64,000 bases of DNA from Plumapathes pennacea (lineage: Eukaryota; Cnidaria; Anthozoa; Antipatharia; Myriopathidae), in NCBI GenBank assembly GCA_964036295.1, contig OZ038462.1:13998440-14062439 (forward strand), in the 5' to 3' direction. Under the pieces are notes generated by a model that had not been told where the DNA came from, searched no databases, and saw nothing but the letters and a program-made list of their open reading frames with translations. This document shows positions 10,831 through 20,160 of this stretch, piece by piece. The first letter of the stretch is position 1, and the number at the start of each line of letters is the position of its first letter. The position numbers and the translations under genes are program-made.

Positions 10831-11736
10831 TCACTCAACACGTCCGTTATGCATTGCTTCGAGCTTATCGGACATTTTGTGGCCGAGATAAAACTTTGTT
10901 GTTGTGATGCTATATATTTTCACGACAGAAAACTGTTTTGACCGTTTGAGTCTTGACAGTTAAGTCAACTTCCAGTGTCATACAGTGCAGAGGTTAATTT
11001 GCAACTTGACAACTTGCTTTACAGACAAAATCACAACAGAAGAATTTGGCGTTTCTGTGCATTTGATTGTAGAGAGAACTGTGTTTATTAAAATTGCAGC
11101 ACTAGAAACCATTCCAGTTTATCAAAGAACAGATCAAAATATTTGTCCTCTGTGAAATTATACAGTGCAAAATCTTGTGAGTTCTTGTGAGAGGCAGTTT
11201 TTTTTTCTTTTTTTTTTCTAACTGCTTGGCTGTTTTTATCATGTACTAGCTGTCTAACACTGTATAAGTACTATAAGTCAAATGTTATTTGAACTGTGTT
11301 TTTTATGCTGGGCTAAACTTTTCAAAACCCTGCCACTACTTTCCATAACAATACAATCTTTGCTTGTATTTACATCTTTGTCTTACTAATTAAAGCCCCC
11401 CTTCCCTTTGCTATAAATTATTATAGTACATATACTATTATAAAATGTATTATATATAAATAAACAGAATGATGTTTAGTAAACTAGAAATTGTTGTGAA
11501 TGATTATTTTGTCAATTTGGCATCAGGAAAAGAATTTATAATTTATTGCTGCATTTCCTTTTGCATTTTTGAATTAGCAGTTTTGCTGTACTTTATACAT
11601 TACCATGTATAAAGTAATGCTCAGAAGAGATCTGTGTTAGTAGTAGTGGTGTGGGCAGAAAGAAATTGCCATGATCTAAACAAGTTTATGAAGTCAATGC
11701 CTTCAGTGGACTGAAGGTCAAAAATTATTTGCAAAG
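10831..11736. other. AT-rich stretch with no recognised gene
   Basis: No credible coding frame is seen. The stretch holds homopolymer T tracts near 11,200-11,220 and a short TACTTTATACAT-type inverted repeat near 11,590-11,613. It ends at the right-hand copy of the 1.33-kb element. Confidence 0.6.
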
Positions 11737-11739
11737 ATA

Positions 11740-13063
11740 CATAGATCTTATTAACCGAGTGCGCGGTCCGTACAGTAAGTTATGGACCGAGTTTTTTTCG
11801 TCCCCTTATGGCCCGAGCGCGCTTCGCGCGAGGGCCATAAGGCGACGAAAAAAACGAGGATCCATAACTTACGGTACGGACCAAGCAAACGAGGTTAATA
11901 AGATATTTATTATATGGCTTTAGATCTTTAGGCAAACACAAAACACGAGTACTCGTCTCGTTCATTCAACAACATCAATCGCGATCAGGCATGAATTACG
12001 CACGTTTGTTTTCACAACAAATTCAGTTAACAGCTTACAATTCTACCGATTTGAAAATCTTGAAAGAAAATAAGCGTCTGTCGAACCAACTGCCTAGATA
12101 AATACTAATTTTTTCTGAACTGAATGAAATGGCCCATAGCGTGTGTCAAACAACGACACTGCAGTGAACTTTATTCGGTGAACGACTCGAACTCGCCCTT
12201 GCTCGCTCACTAAAGATTTAAAAAAACTGCAGTCTTATCTCTTTCCAGAAGAAACTGCTTTGTAACTCAGAGAATTTTCTTATTCTTTTGAATAAGTTTC
12301 TTACACGTACAATAATGTAGAAGGCAAAATGGCACTAAAAGAAAATCATTTCATCACAAACTGCGACCAACACATCGTTGAAAGTTATATTATTCAAAAC
12401 TCACCGCTTAATTTTCCTGCCTCCTCGTGGAGCGTTTAGGTTTCTTCCAGCAAAATAAACGTCCTCAAATCACCACGGCGTTTTTGTCCCAGTCAGTGAT
12501 TTCGAAATACAGAGTTCTCGTGCATTGTGAAAAATTTATTTACAGTCTTCACAGTGCGCCATGACGAGCAAACATGTCTGCAAAACTTGATTCTTGCACG
12601 GTTTTAGTCATAACTGTTCACGGTGATTGTTCGCTTTCCACTTTCTTCCTGGCAAGTGTGCAAATTTTAACACAGAGGTGAAACAGCCCTCCATACTCTG
12701 CAGCGGTTGTTGTCAATGACGGCTGAGGTCGCAAGCAATTTTTTCCTCGGATGTTTTCCTTCTTCGTAACGGTCATTTTCCAAGATTGTAAGCTTTCCCC
12801 GATCATCATAACTTAACAGTGAGTATCCGGAACGTTTAAACTTCCCATTGCACTTCTGGGCCTTTTATGACAAACGTTTAGCAACTTTTCGAGTAATCAT
12901 TTGCGATCCACATGTGCAAACTGATTTTGCGGTCCGTACAGTAAGTTATGGACCGGTAAAATTGACCAATCAGAACGCGCGTAAAATCAATTTGCGGTCC
13001 GTACAGGAAAGTATGGACCGGTAAATTAACCAATCGTAGCGTGCGTAGTATCAGTGCCATATA
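11740..13063 (-). mobile_element. 1.33-kb hairpin-bearing element, copy 2 (inverted)
   Basis: This is the reverse complement of 453-1786 with scattered substitutions and small indels. It starts CATAGATC, ends GCCATATA, and is flanked by ATA at 11,737-11,739 and 13,064-13,066. That matches the TAT duplication of copy 1 in the opposite orientation. The hairpin sits at 11,745-11,905. Both copies keep the same internal GGTCCGTAC-type palindromes at the far end (12,930-13,020). Similarity to copy 1 is high throughout. Confidence 0.85.
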
Positions 13064-13066
13064 ATA

Positions 13067-13956
13067 ATGTATATAATAATTATCATAACAGCCAAACAAG
13101 TCAATTTGCATTTACCACAGTTAGTTCCATTTTATATAAGCCAGCACTTTACTAACATCAATTTCTTCCTTTTCTCAGATAGAATGAGCAATGATATTTT
13201 ATTAAGTTTTCTTTTGAACAAGTTTTTTTTTTCATGCAGCTGCATGACATTAATTTCTGGTGAGATATTTATTGTCTAAACTGTTACCCCAACACAAGCT
13301 GCTTCCCCGCCCACCCATCTATCTCCAGCTGCAGGACACACTTTTTTAAATTATAGACTTTGATGCTTGTTTTGTTTTTCATAGGTCCCTAAATATCAAG
13401 ACAAACATGAAGTTCACTAAGTCCAACTGGAAAAAGTATCTTTCTGTGATTAGGAAGAGTTAGTTTTATGACATGGGAAATGAGACTTTTTTAAGATAAG
13501 AATGTCAATACAGTACTAAACTGATGCTCTTCTCTTGTCTCATAGCATACAGTGCTTTATAATGTGTGAACCTGACTCTCGTTTGTCTAATATTCTGAAA
13601 AATTATTGAATATTTATAGTAAGTGCACTTTTTCATTTTCTCTCACAGCAGAGTATTGGGTTAGGGCTATATTTCTCTGGCAATTGTGATTTTCTGTATT
13701 TGTACATGTACAAGGCAACACATGCAACACTTGAGAACTTCTAAGAAGTATAATGTAACCTACAGGTACTTGATAAGTATTTAATATACAGTATTTTACC
13801 AATAATGTAGTGCAAAGACTGACTGTATACTTTCTTATGAGACAAAATAAATTACTGTGAAATGGACCTGGCACGATGAATAATATTGTGAGAACTTCCT
13901 TCTTTCAAGACCACCCTACATATTATATAATAAGATTATTGTCCTCTTCAAACAGC
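13067..13956. other. AT-rich stretch with no recognised gene
   Basis: No conserved motif, splice pattern or repeat was recognised. Short open frames on both strands look like chance. Confidence 0.5.
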
Positions 13957-13964
13957 AATGGGAC

Positions 13965-14141
13965 CCCAGGCGGGGGGAGTACTCTGCCATATAGGTATGT
14001 GCTGCCCCAAAGGATATCATTTTCAAACATTTTTAGTCTGAAATAGGGTATAGATTTTGCCTTTTTGGTCTGAAATAGGGTAAGGGGTTTTCAGGTTCAG
14101 GCGGCACACTCCCACCCAAAATTATGATGAGTACTCCCCGG
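13965..14141. mobile_element. hAT-type MITE
   Basis: The 177-bp element has ends CCCAGGCGGGGGGAGTACTC and (reversed) CCGGGGAGTACTC. It is flanked by the 8-bp direct repeat AATGGGAC at 13,957-13,964 and 14,142-14,149. The interior contains GTCTGAAATAGGGTA twice (about 14,036 and 14,077). An 8-bp duplication is characteristic of hAT elements. There is no coding capacity. Confidence 0.82.
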
Positions 14142-14309
14142 AATGGGACACATGTCAATGTCATGTAAATGCTAATATAGTGTCATCCGACTTTAATTAC
14201 ATTATATAATACTTAGATGTGTGGTGAAAGCATAGAGTACATTAGAGCTTTAGCAATGTCATACAAAATCGATTACTTGGGCGTGGGGCCTCTGCGAATA
14301 TCGTATTTC

Positions 14310-14700
14310 TAGTAATATTGTAAACAAGTCTAGTGTTACATTCCTCGCTTTCAGTTTATATTTGTTACAGAGCGCGAATACTCGAAAGCATCATAGAAGA
14401 AACGCATTCAATAAAAAAAATTATAAGTATTGAAGCGAAGGCTAGATTCGTAGCCTCTGATTAAAGTGTTCAAAGTCAAACTGTCAAAATCACGACTGTG
14501 CATGAAAAGATAAGTCACGCATTACTCTTTTCTCGCTGGCTAACCTTTCCACTGGTAAGCTCAAAATGCAGAGTCGCTCAACCTTTAAGAAGCAAGTGTA
14601 TGAGTGTTGTAATGACAATTTATAGTAATAGGTTTCATTTGAGGAAGGTGTCAAAAGCAAAATTATCTATATTGCGTGATATTTTTCTGGTGTGAAACTG
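14310..14700 (+). repeat. Dispersed repeat family B, partial copy
   Basis: This has the same orientation as 22,870-23,155: TAAACAAGT, TTACATTCCTCGCTT, ATTGAAGCGAAGGCT, then CATTACTCTTTTCTCGC and AAGCAAGTGTATGAGTGTTG. Only the second half of the family is present. Confidence 0.65.
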
Positions 14701-14946
14701 AAAGTCTCTTTTGGGAGTTTCGCTCTTGTCCCTACTTTCCATTTTAGTTTCTTCTGGTCTCGACCCTACCCAACGAGCTCAATGGCATCCAGTCTTGTTA
14801 TATAGTGAAGTCAAAGTCTGGTTGACAGTTTACATAATGTCTACCGCTATTTTGACAAGCTATACTCAGTCAGCTCAAAATAATTATGAGGTAGCTATTT
14901 TAGTGACACTTGCAAACAGCTTTACGCCTTGCGGACCTATGTTTTT

Positions 14947-15857
14947 ATGCTGGGCCTAAGGGCCCAGCATATAATTGTTTTCACCCGAAAACCACAGCGT
15001 AGGTATCATGACAATTGGTCAAAGAAGTCCCCCCTCTAGGATTTTGAATTTTGATTGACGTGTAAGCAAAAATACTATATTTTGATTGGATAATGTTCAC
15101 GTGCAAGTGGCGTGGAAGCCTTTCTTTTTGTTGGCTGAGTTTCAAAGTATGTAACGTAAGATTTTTGTTGACGTATACTTGCGCTCTTGCGGTTTTTGTT
15201 CATTTTATTCACTTTCGCATTTTTCTTCGTCCAGCTGGTTAAAACTAAGCGAAGGAAAGCAAACATAATCAAACGATACCATTTCGACAAGCTGAAGTGG
15301 CTCCCGGCTGGGTTTTTCAGCTTTAACATAAGCTTATCAAACAACCGTGAATTCATCAAAACCGCGGTGATGATAGCGCAGAATGAAACAGCCCGACTGG
15401 AAATTTAGAAAGCTTGGTAGAAGAAACGCAATTTAGAAGACGAAAAACAGGTAAGTAATGAAGCGCAGGCTAGATTAATCGTGGCCTGCGATTAGAAACA
15501 AATGCTCGAAGTCAAACTGTCAAAACAATTATGCATGAAAATGAGATATGTCACGCAATTACTCCCAAACTCAAAATGAAGATTCTCTCACCCTTTTGAA
15601 GCAAATGTACGAGTGTTGTAATTATAACTTATAGTTTAATCAGGTTCATTTAAGTAAATCAAAAGCCAAGTTCCCCATACTGTATGATATTTTTTCGGGC
15701 GAGAAATTGAAAGAGAAAATTGAAGTTGATCACTCTTGGGAGTCTCGCTCCAGTCCAAAGATTGCTTATTCAACAATTCATACGGTGCGTGCGGACACTT
15801 TCCACACCAAACTTGAATCCCATCATCTGTCGCGTTTTCACGCGACAAAACTTGTTA
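14947..15857 (+). mobile_element. Hairpin-ended non-autonomous element (HINE-like), copy 1
   Basis: The element begins with the palindrome ATGCTGGGCC-TAA-GGGCCCAGCAT directly behind a T5 run. It ends with the hairpin GTCGCG-TTTTCA-CGCGAC followed by AAAACTTGTTA. It is 911 bp long with no meaningful ORF. It has no terminal inverted repeats and no obvious target duplication. Hairpins near both ends, insertion next to T-runs and absence of duplications fit non-autonomous Helentron derivatives (HINEs), which is inference. Four other copies lie at 18,001-20,035, 24,220-24,878, 44,783-45,724 and 62,577-63,539. Confidence 0.7.
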
Positions 15858-16844
15858 TTTCTTGTCTTCCTCTTTTCCTTTCCTTTCCTTTTACTTTCTT
15901 TTGCATTCAGTTTAGCGAAAAAATAAGTCATTTTGGTCCACTAGTTCCGCAGGTTCCGCGGTCTGCTGTTCCGCAGATTCGTGACACCCGCCGGAAAGGT
16001 TGAAATGTCAGCAGATACTCGCAAAAGTGATTTCTTAGTCTATGTCCTGTTTCACCGACAAGTAAAACGCCTGTAAAATAATCCATGATATTCTTCACGT
16101 GATACCACAGGTTTGTGTGTGATTCATTGAACATGAAGAATAGGTTATGCTCGCTATATCAGATAAATCAAATATTGCCCATTGACCCGAAGATTCAGGC
16201 AGTATCAAACGCGCGATACGCCAGTCGGGAGGAACAAAACAGCATCTAGCGCATAATTCGCTAGCCGTGATCAATCACGGGGCATCAAACTCTCGATGCG
16301 CCATCCGTGAGGACTCGAACGCTTTCGGCGCTTCTGAGACTCGATCTGCTGACATGTGGCGTAAAACGCCGCCTATTATGCATGTTAACTTCATCGACTG
16401 AAAATTTAAAACGTCACTGAACAGTAGAAAGTCTCAACCAGCCAGCAGCGTGTCACGTTTCAACTTAACAAGGGGGCTTAATACGGGTAAATATTCGACA
16501 TGAGTCGTGTGAAACGTTCCGTCGACGTGGATCGCAAACCTAGCGTTAAATAGTCCAGACAGTTCAGCACAGCACACGAGGCATGTATTTTTCTGGCAGC
16601 AGATAATCTGCATACTCACTGATCACGACAGCGGACCTCACGATACGGGCTACGATACGGGTTTTGTCAACAGTGTGAGTTGATCCCTCTTTTTGGGATA
16701 ATACGGTTTTAGCGAACATTCTACTGTCTTCAAGAAATCAAACGGCAACACTGGAATCAGGCGTTTGATTCTACTGGTCTGAGGTAAGTAACAAAGAATC
16801 CCATGCATTCTTCTACGGGGGTTTTATGTGCGATATATACTCAC
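15858..16844. other. Presumed intron 1 of the deiodinase gene, no recognised element
   Basis: This lies downstream (on the minus strand) of the deiodinase exon. No second exon with the expected S-G-A-H-T-E-P-W motif was found by eye here or further left. The stretch is otherwise unassigned. Confidence 0.45.
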
Positions 16845-17205
16845 CAGCGGTCCGTATTATATTTTCGATGACTTCTTGTGGAACATCTTCGGAACTAATC
16901 TGGCGGACCGTTCGCCTCTTGTTCATCTGTTTATAAAATTCCAGCGCCCTCTTCTTCATTTCGTCTTCGCTGCATCTCTCGTCAAAATATGGATACGGTA
17001 CTTGTGGTCTTTCGGCCTCGAAGGAAGGTGGCAAAGCGCAATCGAATATTTCTGAATCTTGAAGTGGATCCACGTCTGGGGCTTGATTAGATTTGTTTGA
17101 TTTGGAGAGAAAGGACAAACTCTGAGCAACCAGAATACCCACCAGCAGAGCGACAACGTACGGCCAGTATGCAGCTAGTAATGGCGCAGACAAAGACAAC
17201 TCCAT
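16845..17205 (-). CDS. IYD: Iodotyrosine deiodinase, first coding exon
   Basis: The exon encodes about 120 residues. Residues ~8-30 form a hydrophobic segment (A-Y-W-P-Y-V-V-A-L-L-V-G-I-L-V-A), the N-terminal membrane anchor of the family. A polar linker follows, then R-R-T-V-R-Q-I-S...V-P-Q-E-V-I-E-N-I-I-R-T-A-G, the start of the flavin/nitroreductase domain. The paired arginines plus Ser/Thr are the known FMN-phosphate contacts. In other animals the enzyme recovers iodide from mono- and diiodotyrosine. The exon ends at a GTGAGT donor (minus strand, 16,844-16,839) right after R-T-A-G, consistent with the next exon supplying the T-A-P-S-G-A-H-T motif. The ATG at 17,205 was chosen because the upstream in-frame GTG is not a normal eukaryotic start. 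No downstream exon was found in the window, so the gene may be truncated or have a long, repeat-filled intron. Confidence 0.88.
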
Positions 17206-17595
17206 CCTCACGCAATCATTGAGAAGTAATCTGTTTATTATTAACAGCGACGTGTCACGTGTATGAAAATGTCGCTACTAGTGTCCATTGAACCGAGCCG
17301 AAGCGTTGGCTAAAATAACAGTACTTGTATGGCTTCAATGATTCTATTTCCCAATGCTATATACAAATAATAGATATATAAAACATATAACGATTCACAT
17401 TCACATTCACTAGTTGGCTAGCATGAGACTTTGATCGATCGGGGTATGATAGCTAACAGGCGGCCATACCAGTGTATGTTGCGTATAAAGAGAATTATGA
17501 CCGTTGAGGAAATGTATGGGAGATTATATTCGATCGCTTGTGCAGTCTTAAATTGCCTGGGCCAGGGTGCAATATTCGAGGGACTTGATTTGGAT
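17206..17595 (-). promoter_or_regulatory. 5' flank of the deiodinase exon
   Basis: This is about 390 bp upstream of the start codon on the minus strand. It contains the AT-rich stretch AATAATAGATATATAAAACA (17,366-17,385) about 170 bp from the ATG, and CACGTG-like ACACGTG at 17,255-17,261. No firm TATA box or transcription start can be assigned from sequence alone. Confidence 0.3.
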
Positions 17596-17599
17596 CACA

Positions 17600-17910
17600 T
17601 AGGTCGACATCGGTGGATTGTCGGTCAACTGTCGGTCAACGCGTCGGTCGACTGTCGGTCGACTGTCGACCGACCTTCGATCGACCGTCGATCTAATGTC
17701 GGTCGACTGTCGACCGTTCGTCGACTGACGGTCAGTCGACAGTCTGGCAACATTAGATCGACGGTCGGTGAAATGTCGACGATTGTCGGTCGACAATCGG
17801 TCGACAATCGGTCGACAGTCGGTGGCATGGCAACCAACTCCACACCGACCGACTGTCGGCCGATCCTCGACCAACCGTCGACCAACAGTCGACCGACAGT
17901 CGATGATTAT
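17600..17910. repeat. Simple palindromic repeat of GTCGGTCGAC type
   Basis: About 300 bp is built from degenerate copies of GTCGAC, TGTCGGTCGAC and CGACCGAC in both orientations, with a roughly 10-12 base rhythm. Because GTCGAC is its own reverse complement, long open frames appear on both strands (Arg/Ser/Thr/Asp-rich), but they are artefacts of the repeat. Confidence 0.75.
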
Positions 17911-18520
17911 TAAGTCGTTAGCCTACAATTTTATTGTTCGTGGCAAGGCCGACGAGCTTAGGATTGCAACGTGTGTCTTTATCATCGTCATATTATTTTT
18001 GTGCAGGGCCTAAGGGCTGTTTTCACCCGAGAGCCAAAAGCGTAGGTATCATGGCAATTGGTGAAATACATCCCCCTCTTGGATTTTTAAGTTTGATTGA
18101 CGTGTAAGCAAAATTACTACAATTTAATTGGGTAATATTCACCGCAAGCGATGTTGAAGGCTTTATTTTCTTGACTGAGTTTCAGGTATGTAACGCGATA
18201 TTTTTGTTGACATCTACTGGCACTCTTGCGGTTTTTGTTCAATTGTATTCACTTTCGCATTCTTCTTCCAGTTGTGTACATTTTTTTATTGCTGGTCAAA
18301 GCTAAGCGAAGCAAGGCAAACATAATCAAACGATACCATCATTTCGACAAGTCGCTCCACAACCGTCAATCTACCGAAACCGCGGTGATAATAGCTCTAA
18401 ATTACAAAAAGCCGACTGGAAATTAAGAAAGCCTGATAGAAGAAGTGCATTTTAGAAGAAGAAAAACAGACAAGTTAATGAAGCGCAGGCTAGATTAATC
18501 GTAGTCTGTGATTAGAAACA

Positions 18521-19640
18521 ATTGAAAGCCTCAGCGGAATAAGGGCCTATATGACTTTCTGGGCCAAATTTTAGTTTTCTAATTTTTGGCTCAAAACATC
18601 ACAGAATCACCTAGTTTTAGTGTCTGTAACACGTTCCAATTGTTGTTTTCTGAAAGAAAACTCCTGGAACTGTTAAAAACAGCCCCTAGAAACCAACCAA
18701 CTTTGCTTGACAACGGCCAGATTCCGCGGGAAACTGGTCATTGTTATTCATTGTTTGCTATTGTTATGCATAACTCTGTGTGCAACGACGCGCAAAACAA
18801 AACATCATTGTTCCATGTACATTTTTACAATAACACGTCAGTTTCTCGCTTTGTGATTGGCTAATTTTCATTATCAATAAGAGGACAGACACATAAAATC
18901 GAGTGCTGACGACAGTGATTTGGACGAAGGTGAATTCAGCTTCAAATTTACCTCAGTTCTTGCAAAAGCGACATTCGGCATTTGAAGTAGAGAACCAGAA
19001 GTGTTCAGAGGCGAATTTCCTTGAGCTTTGTCTTGCAATTGTCGAGAAAACCGCAGCAGAAAAGCGTCTAGTTTCATTTCTTTCCAACTTCTTTGACAAA
19101 ATTTTATTTTGCACGCGCGAAATGCTCACGTCAAGCTGTCACTTTTTGGCCAATGAAATGTCTTGAATTTCAACTTCGACCAATTAGAAAGCGGGAAAAG
19201 TTGTTGACAACATTTCGGTCAAATCGAACAAAATCCAGTTTTCTTGCGTGTTTTCCCCGCGTCGTCGCTTGAGTTTTGTTATTGTAAAAAACAAATTGAC
19301 GTCAGTTTTTTATGTGTCTGTCCTCTTATTGATCATGAAACGCGTCATAACATTGTCAAAAAGTTGCGGATCCACTCGGCGAAGCGCCTCGTGGATCCAC
19401 AACTTTTTGACAATGTTATGACGCGTTTCATGATCAATAAGAGGACAGACACATAAAAAACTGACGTCAATTTGTTAATTCGATTTTAGACTTCAAATTC
19501 GCTCGAACGCTTTTCTTATGTCAAAGGCTTTCGAATTTCGTAACCTGCTTGCAAGCCAACAGTCGCTGACGGGGAGAAGAAGTTGTTTTTAAAGTAAAAC
19601 GTACAAAGCCAAGCGCCTACTATTTTTACTGTAGACGAAA
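18521..19640. mobile_element. Unclassified 1.1-kb insertion inside the HINE-like copy 2
   Basis: Its bounds come from comparison with copies 1 and 5 of the host family. It carries a large palindrome at 19,290-19,476. A lone half-arm of the same sequence (ATCAATAAGAGGACAGACAC) lies near 18,875-18,895. No terminal inverted repeats, target duplication or convincing ORF was seen, so the class is open. It may itself be composite. Confidence 0.5.
19290..19476. repeat. 187-bp near-perfect palindrome
   Basis: The left arm AACAAATTGACGTCAG...TCTGTCCTCTTATTGATC...AAAAAGTTGCGGATCCAC is mirrored by GTGGATCCACAACTTTTT...GATCAATAAGAGGACAGA...CTGACGTCAATTTGTT. The centre is about TCGGCGAAGCGCCTC at 19,376-19,390. 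Arms of roughly 85-88 bases show only isolated mismatches. It could extrude as a cruciform or fold as a long RNA hairpin. Confidence 0.92.
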
Positions 19641-20160
19641 AGTAAAACTGTCAAAATCAATTATGCATGACATTATTGAGATAGGTCATGCATTACTGCT
19701 TTCTTAGCTTGCCGACGTTTTCACTCCCAAGCTCAAAATGTAGATCCTTCTCAACCTTGTGAGGCAGCCCTGAAGCAAACGGACGAGTGTTGTAAATATA
19801 ATTTATAGTTTAATCAGGTTTTTTTTGAGCAAGGTGTCAAAAGCCAAGAACCCTATACTGTATGACATTTTTCCGGTGAGAAACTGAAAGAGAAAATTGA
19901 AGTTGATCACTCTTGGGGAGTCTCGCTCTGGTCCAGGGATTGCTCATTAAAGAATTCTAATGGTGCGCGCGGATACTTGCCACACTAAACTTGAATCCCA
20001 GCATCTGTCGCGTTTTTACGCGACAAAACTTGTTATTTTTATTTTTGCTCGCGGGGGCGTGGCCCCGGCGAGCTTAAAAATGGAGTTTTTTTCTTCTGGG
20101 TCGAGAATCAGCACACGGTGATTGGTTCATATTATCACGTGATATGCGATGACGTAAACC

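Larger units (their letters stand above)
18001..20035 (+). mobile_element. Hairpin-ended element (HINE-like), copy 2, split by a nested insertion
   Basis: The 5' part (18,001-18,520) starts GTGCAGGGCC, a decayed 5' palindrome, behind a T5 run. It follows copy 1 to GATTAGAAACAA. The 3' part (about 19,640-20,035) resumes at AACTGTCAAAATCAATTATG and ends with the GTCGCG...CGCGAC hairpin and AAAACTTGTTA. The 1.1 kb between them is foreign to the family. Confidence 0.7.

Noticed and set aside
450..13066. A single Helentron with 1.3-kb terminal inverted repeats
   Set aside because: The Rep-helicase frame runs from 2 to 452 and continues at 1787 with a TAT duplication, so the left repeat is an insertion into the Helentron and not its end.
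17431..17913. Long open frames on both strands rich in Arg/Ser/Thr/Asp
   Set aside because: They are generated by the self-complementary GTCGAC repeat; composition and mirrored frames show no real protein.
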